Source: Rothia mucilaginosa
GTDB lineage: Bacteria; Actinomycetota; Actinomycetes; Actinomycetales; Micrococcaceae
Reading direction: 5' to 3'
DNA length: 64,000 nt
Assembly: GCF_901875305.1 (NCBI RefSeq)
Contig: NZ_CABFLY010000001.1
Location: 454,739-518,738 of the forward strand
Shown here: positions 42,219 through 52,541 of the stretch, in pieces
How the letters are laid out: each line of letters begins with the position of its first letter
How positions within the stretch are numbered: the stretch's first letter is position 1
The notes under the pieces: model-generated
Database searches by the model: none
What the model was told of the DNA's origin: nothing
Seen by the model: the letters and a program-made list of their open reading frames with translations, nothing else
Position numbers and translations under genes: made by a program

Positions 42219-43712
42219 ATGGCACAGCCTACAGAGACTTCCGGCGCTGCATCGGAAGCCATCCCCGCGGAGGGTGAGCTCAAACGAGGCCTCTCCGCCC
42301 GACACATGCAGATGATCGCAATCGGTGGCGCAATCGGCACCGGCCTCTTCGTTGCCTCCGGTAAGACTATCTCCACCGCCGGCCCCGGCGGCGCAATCCT
42401 CGCCTACGCTCTCATCGGCGTCATGGTGCTCTTCCTCATGCAGTCCCTCGGTGAAATGGCCGCACACCTGCCCGTGCCCGGCGCCTTCCAGACCTACGCG
42501 GCACGCTACGTGTCCCCGTCCTTTGGATTCGCCATGGGCTGGAACTACTGGTTCAACTGGGCAATTACCGTGGCCGCCGAGCTCGTCGCCGTCGGTGAAG
42601 TGATGAGGTACTGGTTGCCGGATGTGCCCTCCTGGGTTTGGGCGGCAGGATTCCTCGTGCTGCTGACCGGCATCAACGCCCTCTCGGCACGCTCCTATGG
42701 TGAGAGCGAGTTCTGGCTGGCTACCATCAAGGTCGTGACCGTGGTCGTCTTCCTGATTGCCGGTATCGCCATGATTTTTGGTGTCCTGGGTGGTAACTCC
42801 CCGGGCGTCTCCAACTGGACCGTGGGTGAGGCACCCTTCGTGGGAGGCGCCCCCGCCGTGCTGGCCATCTTCATGGTTGCTGGCTTCTCCTTCCAAGGCA
42901 CCGAAATGATTGGTGTGGCAGCGGGTGAATCCAAGAACCCCCGCCGCGATGTGCCCCGCGCGCTTACCAGCGTGTTCTGGCGCATTATGCTCTTCTACAT
43001 CGGTGCGATGGTCGTCATCGGCTTCCTGATTCCCTACACTGACCCGAACCTGCTCACCGCAGCGGATGGCAACGTGAACATCTCCCCGTTCACCCTCATC
43101 TTTGAGCGCGCAGGCATCGCCTTCGCGGCGGCCGTCATGAACGCCGTGATTCTTTCTGCCGTGCTTTCGGCGGGTAACTCCGGCCTGTACGTCTCGGCTC
43201 GTATGCTCTTCTCCCTGGCGCAGGAGGGTAAGGCACCGAAGATGTTCACCCGCATCAATTCCGGTGGCGTGCCCATGAACGCGCTGCTGGCTACTGCCGC
43301 TGTGGGCGCCATCGGCTTCATCGCCGCGCTACTCTCGCCCGATGGTGCGTACCTGTGGCTCGTGAACGTGTCGGGTCTGGCAGGCTTCATCACCTGGGTG
43401 GGTATTGCTGTGGCGCACTATCGTTTCCGCCGCGCTTACCTGAAGCAGGGGCACAGCCTCAAGGACTTGCCGTACGTGGCGCCGTTCTTCCCGGTTGGCC
43501 CGGTTATCGCGTTCCTTATGTGCCTGGTCGTTATTGGTGGCCAGAACTACGAGGCCATCATCAGCGGTGACTGGTTTGGCGTTCTGAGCTCCTACATTGG
43601 TCTGCCCGTCGTGGTGGCCGTGTGGCTGGGCCACCGCATCGTGACCCGTGACCGCCTGGTTCCGCTAGAGGAAATGGACGTGAGCGGAATTGAGGTTAAG
43701 CCCTCTAAGTAA
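42219..43712 (+). CDS. Amino-acid permease (APC superfamily, AAT/LysP-GabP type)
   Basis: 497 residues with 12 predicted helices. Begins GELKRGLSARHMQMIAIGGAIGTGLFVASG, the hallmark AAT-family start. SLGEMAAHLPVPGAFQTYAARYVSPSFGF, FQGTEMIGVAAGESKNPRRDVPRA and NSGLYVSARMLFSLAQEGKAPKMF are also typical. Imports a cationic or gamma-amino acid; the exact substrate cannot be read. Monocistronic. Confidence 0.93.
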   Translation: MAQPTETSGAASEAIPAEGELKRGLSARHMQMIAIGGAIGTGLFVASGKTISTAGPGGAILAYALIGVMVLFLMQSLGEMAAHLPVPGAFQTYAARYVSPSFGFAMGWNYWFNWAITVAAELVAVGEVMRYWLPDVPSWVWAAGFLVLLTGINALSARSYGESEFWLATIKVVTVVVFLIAGIAMIFGVLGGNSPGVSNWTVGEAPFVGGAPAVLAIFMVAGFSFQGTEMIGVAAGESKNPRRDVPRALTSVFWRIMLFYIGAMVVIGFLIPYTDPNLLTAADGNVNISPFTLIFERAGIAFAAAVMNAVILSAVLSAGNSGLYVSARMLFSLAQEGKAPKMFTRINSGGVPMNALLATAAVGAIGFIAALLSPDGAYLWLVNVSGLAGFITWVGIAVAHYRFRRAYLKQGHSLKDLPYVAPFFPVGPVIAFLMCLVVIGGQNYEAIISGDWFGVLSSYIGLPVVVAVWLGHRIVTRDRLVPLEEMDVSGIEVKPSK

Positions 43713-43767
43713 TACGCGCTTGAGCTGGTTGATAGACTCTGCCAGCTGAAATAGCTGATACGTAAAA

Positions 43768-43804
43768 AGCCGCCGGTTCCCCCTAAACGGGGGAGTCGGC
43801 GGCT
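43768..43804 (+). terminator. Permease terminator
   Basis: AGCCGCCG/CGGCGGCT outer stem and TCCCCC/GGGGGA inner stem. Confidence 0.82.
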
Positions 43805-43887
43805 CATCTTATGCAGAAATTTCCTCATCTAGGATGTGAGTATTTTCAGCTAAGGGGTAGGTTAAGAATTTGATAGCGTTCAGGTGC

Positions 43888-43900
43888 TAGGGTGGAGAAT
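43888..43900 (+). promoter_or_regulatory. -10 box 7 bases before the second NUDIX gene
   Basis: TAGGGT at 43888-43893 followed by GGAGAAT and ATG. This supports ATG 43901 over the GTG at 43892, which overlaps the -10. Confidence 0.5.
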
Positions 43901-44431
43901 ATGCAGATACCCCCGAATACTCCCGCCCGGCATACTGCCCAGCAAACCGGGCGACCGGCCGTTACCGAACACACCGCCATTGATAGCGTGCACCGCGTCG
44001 TCAACGTGTGTGCTGTAGCCATCCGTGACGAGCGGGGGTATGTGCTGACCGTACGCAAGAAGAGCAGTGACGGGTTCATGATGCCCGGAGGCAAGCCCGA
44101 GCTGGGGGAGAGCCCCGTGCAGACCGCCTGCCGCGAGGTAAGTGAAGAGATCGGCCTGACCCCCGACCCTACCCGGATGCACTACCTCGGCACGCTGGAG
44201 GCCGCCGCGCTCAACGAGTCCGGTTTCACGGTGCGGGCTGAAACCTTCGAATACGCCCCCACCGAGGAGCAGCGCGCTCACCTGGCCTCCCTGAGCCCCC
44301 ACGCGGAGATTGCTGAGCTACGCTGGGTAGACCCCGCCATGACTCGTCCCTCGGACGTTGCCGCGCAGGCGCCGCTGAATACCGAGCAGATTTTCCCGCT
44401 GCTGGCGGCCACGCCGGCTCCGCGGGATTAG
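43901..44431 (+). CDS. NUDIX hydrolase
   Basis: 176 residues. NUDIX box at about 64-86: GGKPELGESPVQTACREVSEEIGL. The core begins VVNVCAVAIRDERGYVLTVRKK; GFMMPGGK precedes the box. The substrate is not known. Distinct from the paralogue at 19780. A TAGGGT box lies 7 bases before the ATG. Confidence 0.9.
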   Translation: MQIPPNTPARHTAQQTGRPAVTEHTAIDSVHRVVNVCAVAIRDERGYVLTVRKKSSDGFMMPGGKPELGESPVQTACREVSEEIGLTPDPTRMHYLGTLEAAALNESGFTVRAETFEYAPTEEQRAHLASLSPHAEIAELRWVDPAMTRPSDVAAQAPLNTEQIFPLLAATPAPRD

Positions 44432-44592
44432 CTTATTTGGCGGCGGACCCGGTAGTTCAAATTATCGGCCCTATCCACAGGACTAACCGGTACACATGCG
44501 GTACACAGGTGCATCCGGTACCCTCAACAACAGACAACCCGTAGAAGGCGGGGCGCAACGCCGCGCACCCGCTACACGACTCAAGGAGAAGC

Positions 44593-45183
44593 ATGAAAGA
44601 GACTGTGTACAATCTCGCCGTCTATTGCGGCGCCCGTTCCGGTAATGATCCGCTCTTTACTAAGCGTGCCCGTGAGCTGGGTACCCTCTGCGCTCAGAAC
44701 AATATCGGCGTGGTCTACGGTGGCGGCCGTACCGGCCTGATGGGTACCGTCGCCGGTGCTACCCTCGACGCTGGCGGTTTTGTGTACGGCGTGGTCACCC
44801 ACAAGCTGGTCGGCCTGGAGGGCGTCTACCCCGGCCAGACCACCCTCGACATCGTGGATACCATGCACCAGCGCAAGATCGCCATGATTGAGAAGGCTGA
44901 CGCGTTCGTCGCCATGCCGGGCGGTCCCGGTACCCTCGAGGAGTTCTTCGAGGTGTTCAGCTGGCAGTTCCTCGGCATCCATTCCAAGCCCGTTGCGCTG
45001 TTGAATGTCAACGGCTACTGGGATAAGCTCATCGACGCAATGCATTACATGGCCTCCACCGGTCTGCTCAATGAGGGTTACCTGAACGAGCTCATCATTG
45101 CCACCACCCCCGAAGAGCTTCTGGATGCGCTCGCCAAGGATCTGGAGCGTCGCGCCGCTCAGAAGACCAACGCAGAAAGCTAA
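44593..45183 (+). CDS. LOG-family (TIGR00730) Rossmann-fold protein, probable cytokinin riboside phosphoribohydrolase
   Basis: 196 residues, RBS AAGGAG. VYGGGRTGLMGTVAGA and MPGGPGTLEEFFEVFSW give the PGGxGTxxE active-site motif with the catalytic Arg/Glu. Hydrolyses nucleoside 5'-monophosphates to base plus ribose-5-phosphate. pcp starts 4 bases after its stop, so probably cotranscribed. Confidence 0.9.
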   Translation: MKETVYNLAVYCGARSGNDPLFTKRARELGTLCAQNNIGVVYGGGRTGLMGTVAGATLDAGGFVYGVVTHKLVGLEGVYPGQTTLDIVDTMHQRKIAMIEKADAFVAMPGGPGTLEEFFEVFSWQFLGIHSKPVALLNVNGYWDKLIDAMHYMASTGLLNEGYLNELIIATTPEELLDALAKDLERRAAQKTNAES

Positions 45184-45187
45184 ACAG

Positions 45188-45874
45188 ATGGCCCGCACCC
45201 TGCTACTGACCTTCTTCGGGCCGTTCCCCGGCGTGCCCGTGAACCCTACTGTGGCGCTTGCCGCCGGTGTGCAGCGCCTATTGGCTCAGATGCGCCCGGA
45301 CCTGCGCGTCGTGGCCCGCGAACTGCCCGTCAGCTACAATGGCTCCAGCACCGCCCTACGCGCCGCCCTGCAAGAGGTGCGTCCTGACGCGCTCATCAGC
45401 CTGGGCGTGGCGGTCGGCCGCGACGCTGTGAGCCTCGAACAGGTCGCCATTAACCTGGATTCCGCAGGTATCAAAGATAACGACGGCGATCGACGTTGCG
45501 ATGAGCCGATTGCGCAGGGCGGCCGGGAAGCCTACTTTTCCTCCCTGCCGGTGCGCGCCAGCTTTGAGCGTCTGCGTGCGGCGGGGGAGCCCGTCGAAAT
45601 CTCGTACACTGCAGGAACCTACGTGTGCAACCACGTGTTCTACGAGGGCCAGCGCATCAGCCGCGAGCTGGGGCTGAGCATCCCCGCCGGGTTCGTGCAC
45701 GTGCCCGCAACCCGCGCCGACGGTGAAGATGCGACCGATGGTGTTGAGATAACCGCCCACCGCGACGCCGGAGGCGTGGTCCGCGACGAGCAGGGCATCC
45801 CGCAGCTGCCCGAATCCACCGTGGTGCGCATTATCGCCGAGATCGCCTCGGATACCCTGCCTGTAGCGGAGTAG
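45188..45874 (+). CDS. pcp: Pyroglutamyl-peptidase I
   Basis: 228 residues from ATG 45188; the frame is open upstream to 45098 inside the LOG gene but this ATG gives the standard start ARTLLLTFFGPFPGVPVNPT. The catalytic triad is intact: Glu84, Cys147 (TYVCNHVFYE) and His171 (GFVHVPA), with the spacing of known Pcp enzymes. Removes N-terminal pyroglutamate. Confidence 0.95.
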   Translation: MARTLLLTFFGPFPGVPVNPTVALAAGVQRLLAQMRPDLRVVARELPVSYNGSSTALRAALQEVRPDALISLGVAVGRDAVSLEQVAINLDSAGIKDNDGDRRCDEPIAQGGREAYFSSLPVRASFERLRAAGEPVEISYTAGTYVCNHVFYEGQRISRELGLSIPAGFVHVPATRADGEDATDGVEITAHRDAGGVVRDEQGIPQLPESTVVRIIAEIASDTLPVAE

Positions 45875-45911
45875 CGGCACGGGGCGTAGCCAGAACTCAG
45901 AAGATATAACG

Positions 45912-45956
45912 AAACCGCCGGATAGCCTCCCGAAGTGGGAGCCTATCCGGCGGTTT
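45912..45956. terminator. Convergent terminator between pcp and pgi
   Basis: AAACCGCCGGATAG/CTATCCGGCGGTTT stem with inner CTCCC/GGGAG. Confidence 0.88.
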
Positions 45957-46031
45957 ATGCATTTGCGCTGAGTTATTGGCGCTGGGCCTACACAGCCGGG
46001 CTATACAACCGGCGCCTGTAGGCTCAAGCTA

Positions 46032-47708
46032 CTACTTGGTGCGGTTCTTCAGGTAGTAGTCAATCAGCGAAGCGGTCGAAGAATCCTGACGAGCCAGAAC
46101 CTCGCGGTCACCCTCAATAGCGGGAACCAGGTCCAGGGCCAGCTTCTTGCCCAGCTCAACGCCCCACTGGTCGAAGGAGTCGATACCCCAGACAACACCC
46201 TGAACGAAGGTGATGTGCTCGTACAGGGCAATCAGGGAGCCCAGGACGCGCGGGGTCAGGCGCGGTGCCATGATGGAGGTGGAGGGGCGGTTACCACTGA
46301 AGATGCGGGCGTTGACCACGTGCTCTGCGGTGCCCTCTGCACGGACCTCTTCCTCGGTCTTACCGAAGGCCAGGGCCTGGGTCTGAGCGAAGAAGTTAGC
46401 CAGGAACAGCTCGTGAACGTCCTGCTCGCCGTCCTTGGTCGGGTGGACCGGGTTGGCGAAGGCCAGGAAGTCCGCGGGAATCAGGCGGGTGCCCTGGTGG
46501 ATCAGCTGATAGAAGGCGTGCTGGCCGTTGGTGCCGGGCTCGCCCCAGAACACTTCACCGGTTGCGTAGTTGACGAAGGAGCCGTCGGCGCGTACGGACT
46601 TGCCGTTAGACTCCATGGTCAGCTGCTGCAGGTATGCGGGGAAGCGGTGCAGGTACTGGTCGTAGGGCAGAACCGCGTGGGTTTCAGCACCCAGGAAGTT
46701 CACGTTCCACACGTTCAGCAGACCCATCAGAACGGGCACGTTCTGAGCCAGGGGAGCGGTGCGGAAGTGCTCATCCATTGCGTGGAAACCAGCGAGGAAG
46801 TCAGCGAAAACCTTCGGGCCGAAAACGATAGCCAGGGAGGTGCCGATAGCGGAGTCTACGGAGTAGCGGCCGCCAACCCAGTCCCAGAAGCCGAAAGCGT
46901 TCTCGGGGTCAATACCGAATGCGGCAACCTTGTCGAGTGCGGTGGAGACAGCCACGAAGTGCTTAGCCACAGCCTCGGATGCTTCCTTACCTTCCAGCGC
47001 GCCAGCCTTAGCCAGTGCGGAAAGCAGCCACTCGCGTGCCACGCGTGCATTGGTTAGGGTCTCGAGGGTACCGAAGGTCTTGGATGCGACGATGAACAGG
47101 GTGGTCTCGGGGTCCAGGTCGGAGACCTTCTCGGCCACGTCGGTCGGGTCAATGTTGGAGATGAAGCGTGCGGTGATGCCTGCATCAGCGTAGGGCTTGA
47201 GAGCCTCGTACACCATGACCGGGCCCAGGTCGGAGCCGCCGATACCGATGTTCACGACGGTCTCGATGCGCTTGCCGGTCACGCCGGTCCACTCGCCGTT
47301 GCGCACGCGCTCAGCGAATGCGTAAATCTTCTTCAGTACGGCGTGAACGTCTGCGTCTACGTCCTGGCCGTCAACGGTCAGCGCGGGGGTGTAGCCTTCG
47401 GGGCGGCGCAGCGCGGTGTGCAGTACGGCGCGATCCTCGGTGACGTTAATGTGCTTACCGGAGAACATTGCCTCGCGAGCCTGCTCCAGCTTGACCTCTT
47501 CGGCGAGCTTGAGTAGCAGCTCAACGGTCTCGGAGGTAATCAGGTTCTTGGAGAGGTCGACATGCAGTTCGTCAGCGGTGAAGCTGAACTTCTCTGCACG
47601 GGCAGAATCGGCGGCAAACCACTCGCGCAGATTGGGAGTGAGAGCCTTGTGGTGAGCGGACAGAGCCGACCAAGCAGAGGTGGTCGTGGGGTCAATAGAA
47701 GTAGTCAT
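46032..47708 (-). CDS. pgi: Glucose-6-phosphate isomerase
   Basis: 558 residues, full-length. [61 protein letters not shown] and the catalytic Glu in [19 protein letters not shown] are all present. Interconverts glucose-6-phosphate and fructose-6-phosphate; it processes the sugar phosphate from the EIICB transporter in this window. Confidence 0.97.
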   Translation of the reverse strand: MTTSIDPTTTSAWSALSAHHKALTPNLREWFAADSARAEKFSFTADELHVDLSKNLITSETVELLLKLAEEVKLEQAREAMFSGKHINVTEDRAVLHTALRRPEGYTPALTVDGQDVDADVHAVLKKIYAFAERVRNGEWTGVTGKRIETVVNIGIGGSDLGPVMVYEALKPYADAGITARFISNIDPTDVAEKVSDLDPETTLFIVASKTFGTLETLTNARVAREWLLSALAKAGALEGKEASEAVAKHFVAVSTALDKVAAFGIDPENAFGFWDWVGGRYSVDSAIGTSLAIVFGPKVFADFLAGFHAMDEHFRTAPLAQNVPVLMGLLNVWNVNFLGAETHAVLPYDQYLHRFPAYLQQLTMESNGKSVRADGSFVNYATGEVFWGEPGTNGQHAFYQLIHQGTRLIPADFLAFANPVHPTKDGEQDVHELFLANFFAQTQALAFGKTEEEVRAEGTAEHVVNARIFSGNRPSTSIMAPRLTPRVLGSLIALYEHITFVQGVVWGIDSFDQWGVELGKKLALDLVPAIEGDREVLARQDSSTASLIDYYLKNRTK

Positions 47709-47824
47709 GGTTCCATTCTCTTATTTTCGGGTGCCTCTGTCACCTCTTTTGAGAGTGATATGGGACGATACGGCGAAAAAATTGAAACCTGGCACGCTAT
47801 TGTGGGCCTTGCAGTATCAAGATG

Positions 47825-47837
47825 TAGAGTGAAACCT
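47825..47837 (+). promoter_or_regulatory. -10 box 7 bases before nudC-like ATG
   Basis: TAGAGT at 47825-47830, then GAAACCT and ATG 47838: leaderless type. Confidence 0.5.
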
Positions 47838-48791
47838 ATGATTTCTTCACCTGAACACACGCCCGCTGACACTCACGCACCGCGCTACCTGCTCATCTCC
47901 CGCGAAGGGGAAACCCTCCTCAACGATGCCGGAACCCTGCACTACCTGACCGGTAGCGATACTGCCGAGCCGCTGGCTGAGGACGCTATCTTGGCGCGCA
48001 GCGTGATTCGCCCTGCTGCTTACAGCACTGACGCGGAGAAGAATAGCGGGGCAGAGGTGCACGCCCTCTACTGCGAGGACGACACCCTTCAGACCATCGC
48101 CGAGGAGCTCAATGCCGCCGAACCGAACCGTCCGGAGGGACCCGTGCAGGCCTCCACCAGCGGATTCCGCTACTACCCGGTGCACCGCGACCCGCTCGGC
48201 CGCGCCCGCTACGCCGCAGCTCTGGCCCGCCGCGACTACCTCATCGAAATGCGGTACTCCGCCTACACTGGTGAAGAAGCCCCCATCGGTCGCCGGGGAA
48301 TCCGCCGCACCGCATCCGGCGAAATGGTGTTCCCCCGCATTGAACCCGCCGTCATGGGCCTGGTCATGAGCCGCGACGGCGAACGCGTACTGCTGGCCAA
48401 TAACCGCCAGTGGCACCCCAATCGTTTCGCCCTCATCGCCGGGTTCGTCGATCCGGGCGAAAACCTTGAGGAGGCAATCGCTCGTGAAGTCTACGAAGAG
48501 ACCGGCCTGCACACTCTCAGCACCGAGTACCGCATGAGTGACGTATGGCCTTTCCCGCGCTCGCTCATGATCGGCTACCGAGTGACCGTGGATGAGAACG
48601 AGCCCATTGTCCATCACGACGGTGAAATTCGCATCGCCCGCTGGTTCACCGCCGAGCAGCTGCGCGAGGCGATAGCCATCTCGGAGGAACACGGCAACAG
48701 TGGGCAGGACGAACCCGCCAAGCTGGAGTTACCCGGCACGAATGCGGTCGCCCGCCGCATGCTCGATGAGTGGCTCGCAGAAAAGCCCTAG
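47838..48791 (+). CDS. NADH pyrophosphatase-like (NudC) NUDIX protein without its zinc ribbon
   Basis: 317 residues from ATG 47838 (frame open upstream to 47562, but the TAGAGT box supports this start). NUDIX box at 202-224 (GFVDPGENLEEAIAREVYEETGL) and WPFP at 237-240, part of the NudC SQPWPFP motif. In NudC a four-Cys zinc ribbon lies before FPR-xEP-V; here residues 138-165 (RYSAYTGEEAP... TASGEMVFPRIEP) contain no Cys. The enzyme may still act on NAD(H) or NAD-capped RNA. The Cys at residue 79 is elsewhere. Confidence 0.85.
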   Translation: MISSPEHTPADTHAPRYLLISREGETLLNDAGTLHYLTGSDTAEPLAEDAILARSVIRPAAYSTDAEKNSGAEVHALYCEDDTLQTIAEELNAAEPNRPEGPVQASTSGFRYYPVHRDPLGRARYAAALARRDYLIEMRYSAYTGEEAPIGRRGIRRTASGEMVFPRIEPAVMGLVMSRDGERVLLANNRQWHPNRFALIAGFVDPGENLEEAIAREVYEETGLHTLSTEYRMSDVWPFPRSLMIGYRVTVDENEPIVHHDGEIRIARWFTAEQLREAIAISEEHGNSGQDEPAKLELPGTNAVARRMLDEWLAEKP

Positions 48792-48994
48792 TGCTACACT
48801 GGTAGCTAAGCCCAACGGAGGGGGTCCCTTTTGCCGTGCCCGCATACAGCGGGGGTTTCACACCTGAAGGTACAGTCGGCAGAAGCGAACAGGGTAGATT
48901 TTTCCAGCTGAAGATTGTCCCAAGCACCCTCGCGCTCCGAGCGCATCAGCCGTTGGCAGGACTATCCCCTAGATTTAAGCGAGAAACTTTACGC

Positions 48995-50905
48995 ATGTCT
49001 GAAAACACCGCTTCGCGCCCCGACCTCCGCAATGTGGCTATCGTGGCACACGTTGACCACGGTAAGACCACCATCGTCGACGCGATGCTGCAGCAGACCC
49101 ACGCCTTCTCTGACCACGCAGATGTTGAAGACCGAGTCATGGACTCCGGCGACCTCGAAAAGGAAAAGGGCATCACCATTCTGGCGAAGAACACCACCGT
49201 GTTCTACAACGGCCCCTCCGCGAACGGTCACACCATCACCATCAACGTGGTCGACACCCCCGGCCACGCCGACTTCGGTGGCGAGGTGGAGCGCGGCCTG
49301 TCCATGGTTGACGGTGTTGTGCTGCTCGTGGACGCATCCGAAGGCCCGCTGCCCCAGACCCGCTTCGTGCTGCGTAAGGCACTGGCCGCTAAGCTTCCCG
49401 TGATCCTCGTGGTCAACAAGGTTGACCGCCCCGACTCCCGCATCGACGAGGTTGTCAGCGAGTCCATGGATCTGCTGCTCGGCCTGGCCTCCGACCTGGC
49501 CGAGGAGGTCCCCGACCTGGACCTCGACGCCGTGTTGGACGTTCCGGTGGTGTACGCATCCGGTAAGGCCGGCGCCGCCTCCCTGAACCAGCCCGTAGAC
49601 GGCCAGCTGCCCGACAACGACGACCTCGAGCCGCTGTTCAAGACCATCATCGAGCACGTGCCCGCCCCCACCTACGACCCCAACGAGGTCCTGCAGGCGC
49701 ACGTGACCAACCTGGACTCCTCCCCGTTCCTGGGCCGTCTGGCACTGGTCCGTATCTTCAACGGCACCCTGAAGAAGGGCCAGACCGTCGCCTGGGCACG
49801 TCACGACGGCGAGATTAAGAACGTTCGCATCTCTGAGCTACTGGCCACCAAGGCACTGGACCGCGTGCCCGCAGAGTCTGCCGGCCCCGGTGAAATTGTG
49901 GCGGTGGCCGGTATCGAGGACATCACCATCGGTGAGACCCTGACCGACGCCGAGAACCCCAAGCCCCTGCCGCTGATCAAGGTGGACGATCCCGCAATCT
50001 CCATGACCATCGGTATTAACACCTCCCCGCTGGCTGGCCGCGTCAAGGGCGCAAAGGTCACCGCACGTCAGGTGAAGGACCGCCTGGACCGCGAGCTCAT
50101 CGGTAACGTGTCCATCAAGGTTCTGCCCACCCAGCGTCCGGACGCCTGGGAAGTTCAGGGCCGTGGCGAGCTCGCCCTGGCCATCCTCGTGGAGCAGATG
50201 CGCCGCGAAGGCTTCGAACTGACCGTGGGTAAGCCCCAGGTGGTCACCAAGACCATCAACGGCAAGGTTTACGAGCCCATGGAGCACATGATTATTGACG
50301 TGCCCGAGGAGTACCTGGGTGCCGTCACCCAGCTGATGGCCTCCCGTAAGGGCCGCATGGAGAACATGGCAAACCACGGTACCGGTTGGGTCCGCATGGA
50401 GTTCGCCGTTCCCGCCCGTGGTCTGATTGGTTTCCGCACTCAGTTCCTGACTGAGACCCGCGGTGCCGGCATTTCTTCCTCCTACTCGATTGATCCCGAG
50501 CCCTGGGCTGGCGACATCGAGTACCGCACCAACGGCTCGCTGATTGCGGACCGCGCCGGCGTTGTCACCCCCTACGCAATGATCAACCTGCAGGAGCGCG
50601 GCACCTTCTTCGTGGAGCCCACCTCCGAGGTGTACGAGGGCATGATCGTTGGTATGAACTCCCGTGCCGACGACATGGAAGTGAATATCACCAAGGAAAA
50701 GAAGCTGACCAACATGCGTTCTTCGACCGCAGACAACTTCGAAAACCTGACCCCGCCGAAGAAGCTGACCCTGGAAGAGTCACTCGAGTTCGCTCGTGAA
50801 GACGAGTGCGTTGAGGTGACCCCTGAGGCCATCCGCATCCGTAAGGTCATCCTTGACTCCAACGAGCGTGTGCGCGAGTTCCGCCGCCGCGCCCGCGCCA
50901 ACTAA
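48995..50905 (+). CDS. typA: Translational GTPase TypA/BipA
   Basis: 636 residues from ATG 48995; frame open upstream to 48836, but this gives the usual [20 protein letters not shown] start. Switch regions and [25 protein letters not shown] are complete; [22 protein letters not shown] lies in the C-terminal half, which ends FRRRARAN. Binds ribosomes under stress and helps 50S assembly. Promoter candidate TACACT at 48795-48800. Confidence 0.96.
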   Translation: MSENTASRPDLRNVAIVAHVDHGKTTIVDAMLQQTHAFSDHADVEDRVMDSGDLEKEKGITILAKNTTVFYNGPSANGHTITINVVDTPGHADFGGEVERGLSMVDGVVLLVDASEGPLPQTRFVLRKALAAKLPVILVVNKVDRPDSRIDEVVSESMDLLLGLASDLAEEVPDLDLDAVLDVPVVYASGKAGAASLNQPVDGQLPDNDDLEPLFKTIIEHVPAPTYDPNEVLQAHVTNLDSSPFLGRLALVRIFNGTLKKGQTVAWARHDGEIKNVRISELLATKALDRVPAESAGPGEIVAVAGIEDITIGETLTDAENPKPLPLIKVDDPAISMTIGINTSPLAGRVKGAKVTARQVKDRLDRELIGNVSIKVLPTQRPDAWEVQGRGELALAILVEQMRREGFELTVGKPQVVTKTINGKVYEPMEHMIIDVPEEYLGAVTQLMASRKGRMENMANHGTGWVRMEFAVPARGLIGFRTQFLTETRGAGISSSYSIDPEPWAGDIEYRTNGSLIADRAGVVTPYAMINLQERGTFFVEPTSEVYEGMIVGMNSRADDMEVNITKEKKLTNMRSSTADNFENLTPPKKLTLEESLEFAREDECVEVTPEAIRIRKVILDSNERVREFRRRARAN

Positions 50906-50946
50906 TTGCGCTGACGATACAGCCTACGGGCTGTAGCGTTTCGGAG

Positions 50947-50985
50947 AGCCGCCGCCACCTTCTGGAAGGAAGAGGGCGGCGGCTT
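50947..50985 (+). terminator. typA terminator
   Basis: AGCCGCCGCC/GGCGGCGGCT stem with inner CTTC/GAAG, followed by TGG; preceded by a small ACAGCC/GGCTGT hairpin at 50919-50934. Confidence 0.75.
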
Positions 50986-51176
50986 GGCGTATTCGGGCAG
51001 GTCGGAGTGCGAAGAAGAGACCGTTCAAGGCTGAAGCAAGCCTTCCTCAACCCCCACCGCCATGTAAGATAAAACCGTGTGCTGAGACAGCGCACACCCC
51101 AGTAGGCGCCCTTCGCGCGGGGTGAGGCGTGAATCCTAGACACATCCCAGTCCGTGCGTTATGAGAGGGAATTCCC

Positions 51177-52541
51177 GTGTCCGCATCCGACAACAGCCCG
51201 CAGGAAGCCGCGACCCCCAGCTACCCCACGCAGGGTGAGCGCATCGCATCCGGCGCCAAGCGCGACCTACTGCCCAAGAACTATGCCCCGGAGCAGGCGC
51301 GCATCCTCTTTGTGCACGCGCACCCCGACGACGAAACCTCCTCAACCGGCGCGACGATGGCCCACTACGCCCAGAAGGGCGCTGAGGTGTACCTCATCAC
51401 CGCGACCCGCGGTGAGCTGGGCGAGGTTATCCCGCCGCAGCTGCAGCACCTGGAGGTTGGCAAACCCGGATGCACCGACAACGGCGAGGCACTGGGGGAG
51501 TACCGCGTGGGCGAGTTGAACGGCGCCCTTGAGGCCCTGGGCGTGCACCATCACCTCTTCCTCGGTCAGGAACCGGCCACCGCTGAGGGTGTGCCGGCCC
51601 TCTACCGCGACTCCGGCATGGCCTGGGGACCGAACGGCAAACCCATCGCTAACCCTGTTTCGAGCGATTCTTCGCTGACTGCGCAGCCTCTCGAGCCGCA
51701 GGCTCGGGCCCTGGTTGCCGCGATTCACGAGATTCAGCCGGATGCGCTGGTCACCTACGACGCCGATGGCGGCTACGGCCACCCCGATCACGTGCGCGTG
51801 TACGAGATCGTGAAGCGCGCTCTGGAGATTCTGGGTGATGACGAGGACCGGCCGTTGCTCACCTGGGGCATCGAGGGTGAGTATGACCCCAAGGATACCC
51901 GTGTGCAGGCCGCCATCTTCGGCGACGGCACCGCCAAACGAAAGGCCATGGAGGCGCACCGCACTCAGATTACGGTGCTGGATGATAAGACCTTCGAGTA
52001 TTCGAATAAAGTGCCGCAGAAGATTTCTGCCGTCGAGACCTACCGCGTGCTCGACGGCGACCCCACCCGCACCGTCAACCCGAAGCCGCAGGAGGCGGGG
52101 CTTGTCTCCACGGTGCTGACCGGCGTAATTCTGGGTGCCGTGGCGGCTGTGGCCGGTTCTATTTACCACGCATGGGTCGTGTACGCGGGTGATGTTGCCC
52201 TGCCTGTGGGTTTGTTCATCGCGTACCTGACGATTTTCTTTGCATCTCTGTGGAGTGCGCTTGCACTGCGCCGCGGTATGACGGCGGCTATCGTGGGTTC
52301 CGTGGCCTTCGTGACCGTGTACTGGCTGGCCTACGGCCGCCCGGATTCGCCCTTCGTGCTCGTGAATCCGGGGCACTCGGCCATCGGCCTGTATGGTGCG
52401 CTGTGGTGGTTTGGTGCGCCGGTTGCGGCGATGCTGGGCATGTTTGCGTACACGCGTAACCGGGTGAAGGATGCGCGCTACTTCTCGGCCCGTTCGGCGC
52501 ATCAGCGTGCGCGTGCTAAGGCTGAGAGCCGGGATAAATAG
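51177..52541 (+). CDS. mshB: MshB-like N-acetyl-GlcN-inositol deacetylase fused to a four-helix membrane domain
   Basis: 454 residues, GTG start. The PIG-L zinc deacetylase domain (about 40-300) has the metal motif AHPDDE near residue 45 and HPDHVRVYEIV near 200. It would remove acetyl from GlcNAc-inositol in mycothiol synthesis. Unlike the ~300-residue enzyme alone, it continues with about four membrane helices (305-330, 338-362, 366-385, 402-425) and a basic tail. typA-mshB-fdxA-dapC is the same order as in mycobacteria. The related amidase Mca is an alternative, but context and GELGEV favour MshB. Confidence 0.85.
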   Translation: MSASDNSPQEAATPSYPTQGERIASGAKRDLLPKNYAPEQARILFVHAHPDDETSSTGATMAHYAQKGAEVYLITATRGELGEVIPPQLQHLEVGKPGCTDNGEALGEYRVGELNGALEALGVHHHLFLGQEPATAEGVPALYRDSGMAWGPNGKPIANPVSSDSSLTAQPLEPQARALVAAIHEIQPDALVTYDADGGYGHPDHVRVYEIVKRALEILGDDEDRPLLTWGIEGEYDPKDTRVQAAIFGDGTAKRKAMEAHRTQITVLDDKTFEYSNKVPQKISAVETYRVLDGDPTRTVNPKPQEAGLVSTVLTGVILGAVAAVAGSIYHAWVVYAGDVALPVGLFIAYLTIFFASLWSALALRRGMTAAIVGSVAFVTVYWLAYGRPDSPFVLVNPGHSAIGLYGALWWFGAPVAAMLGMFAYTRNRVKDARYFSARSAHQRARAKAESRDK

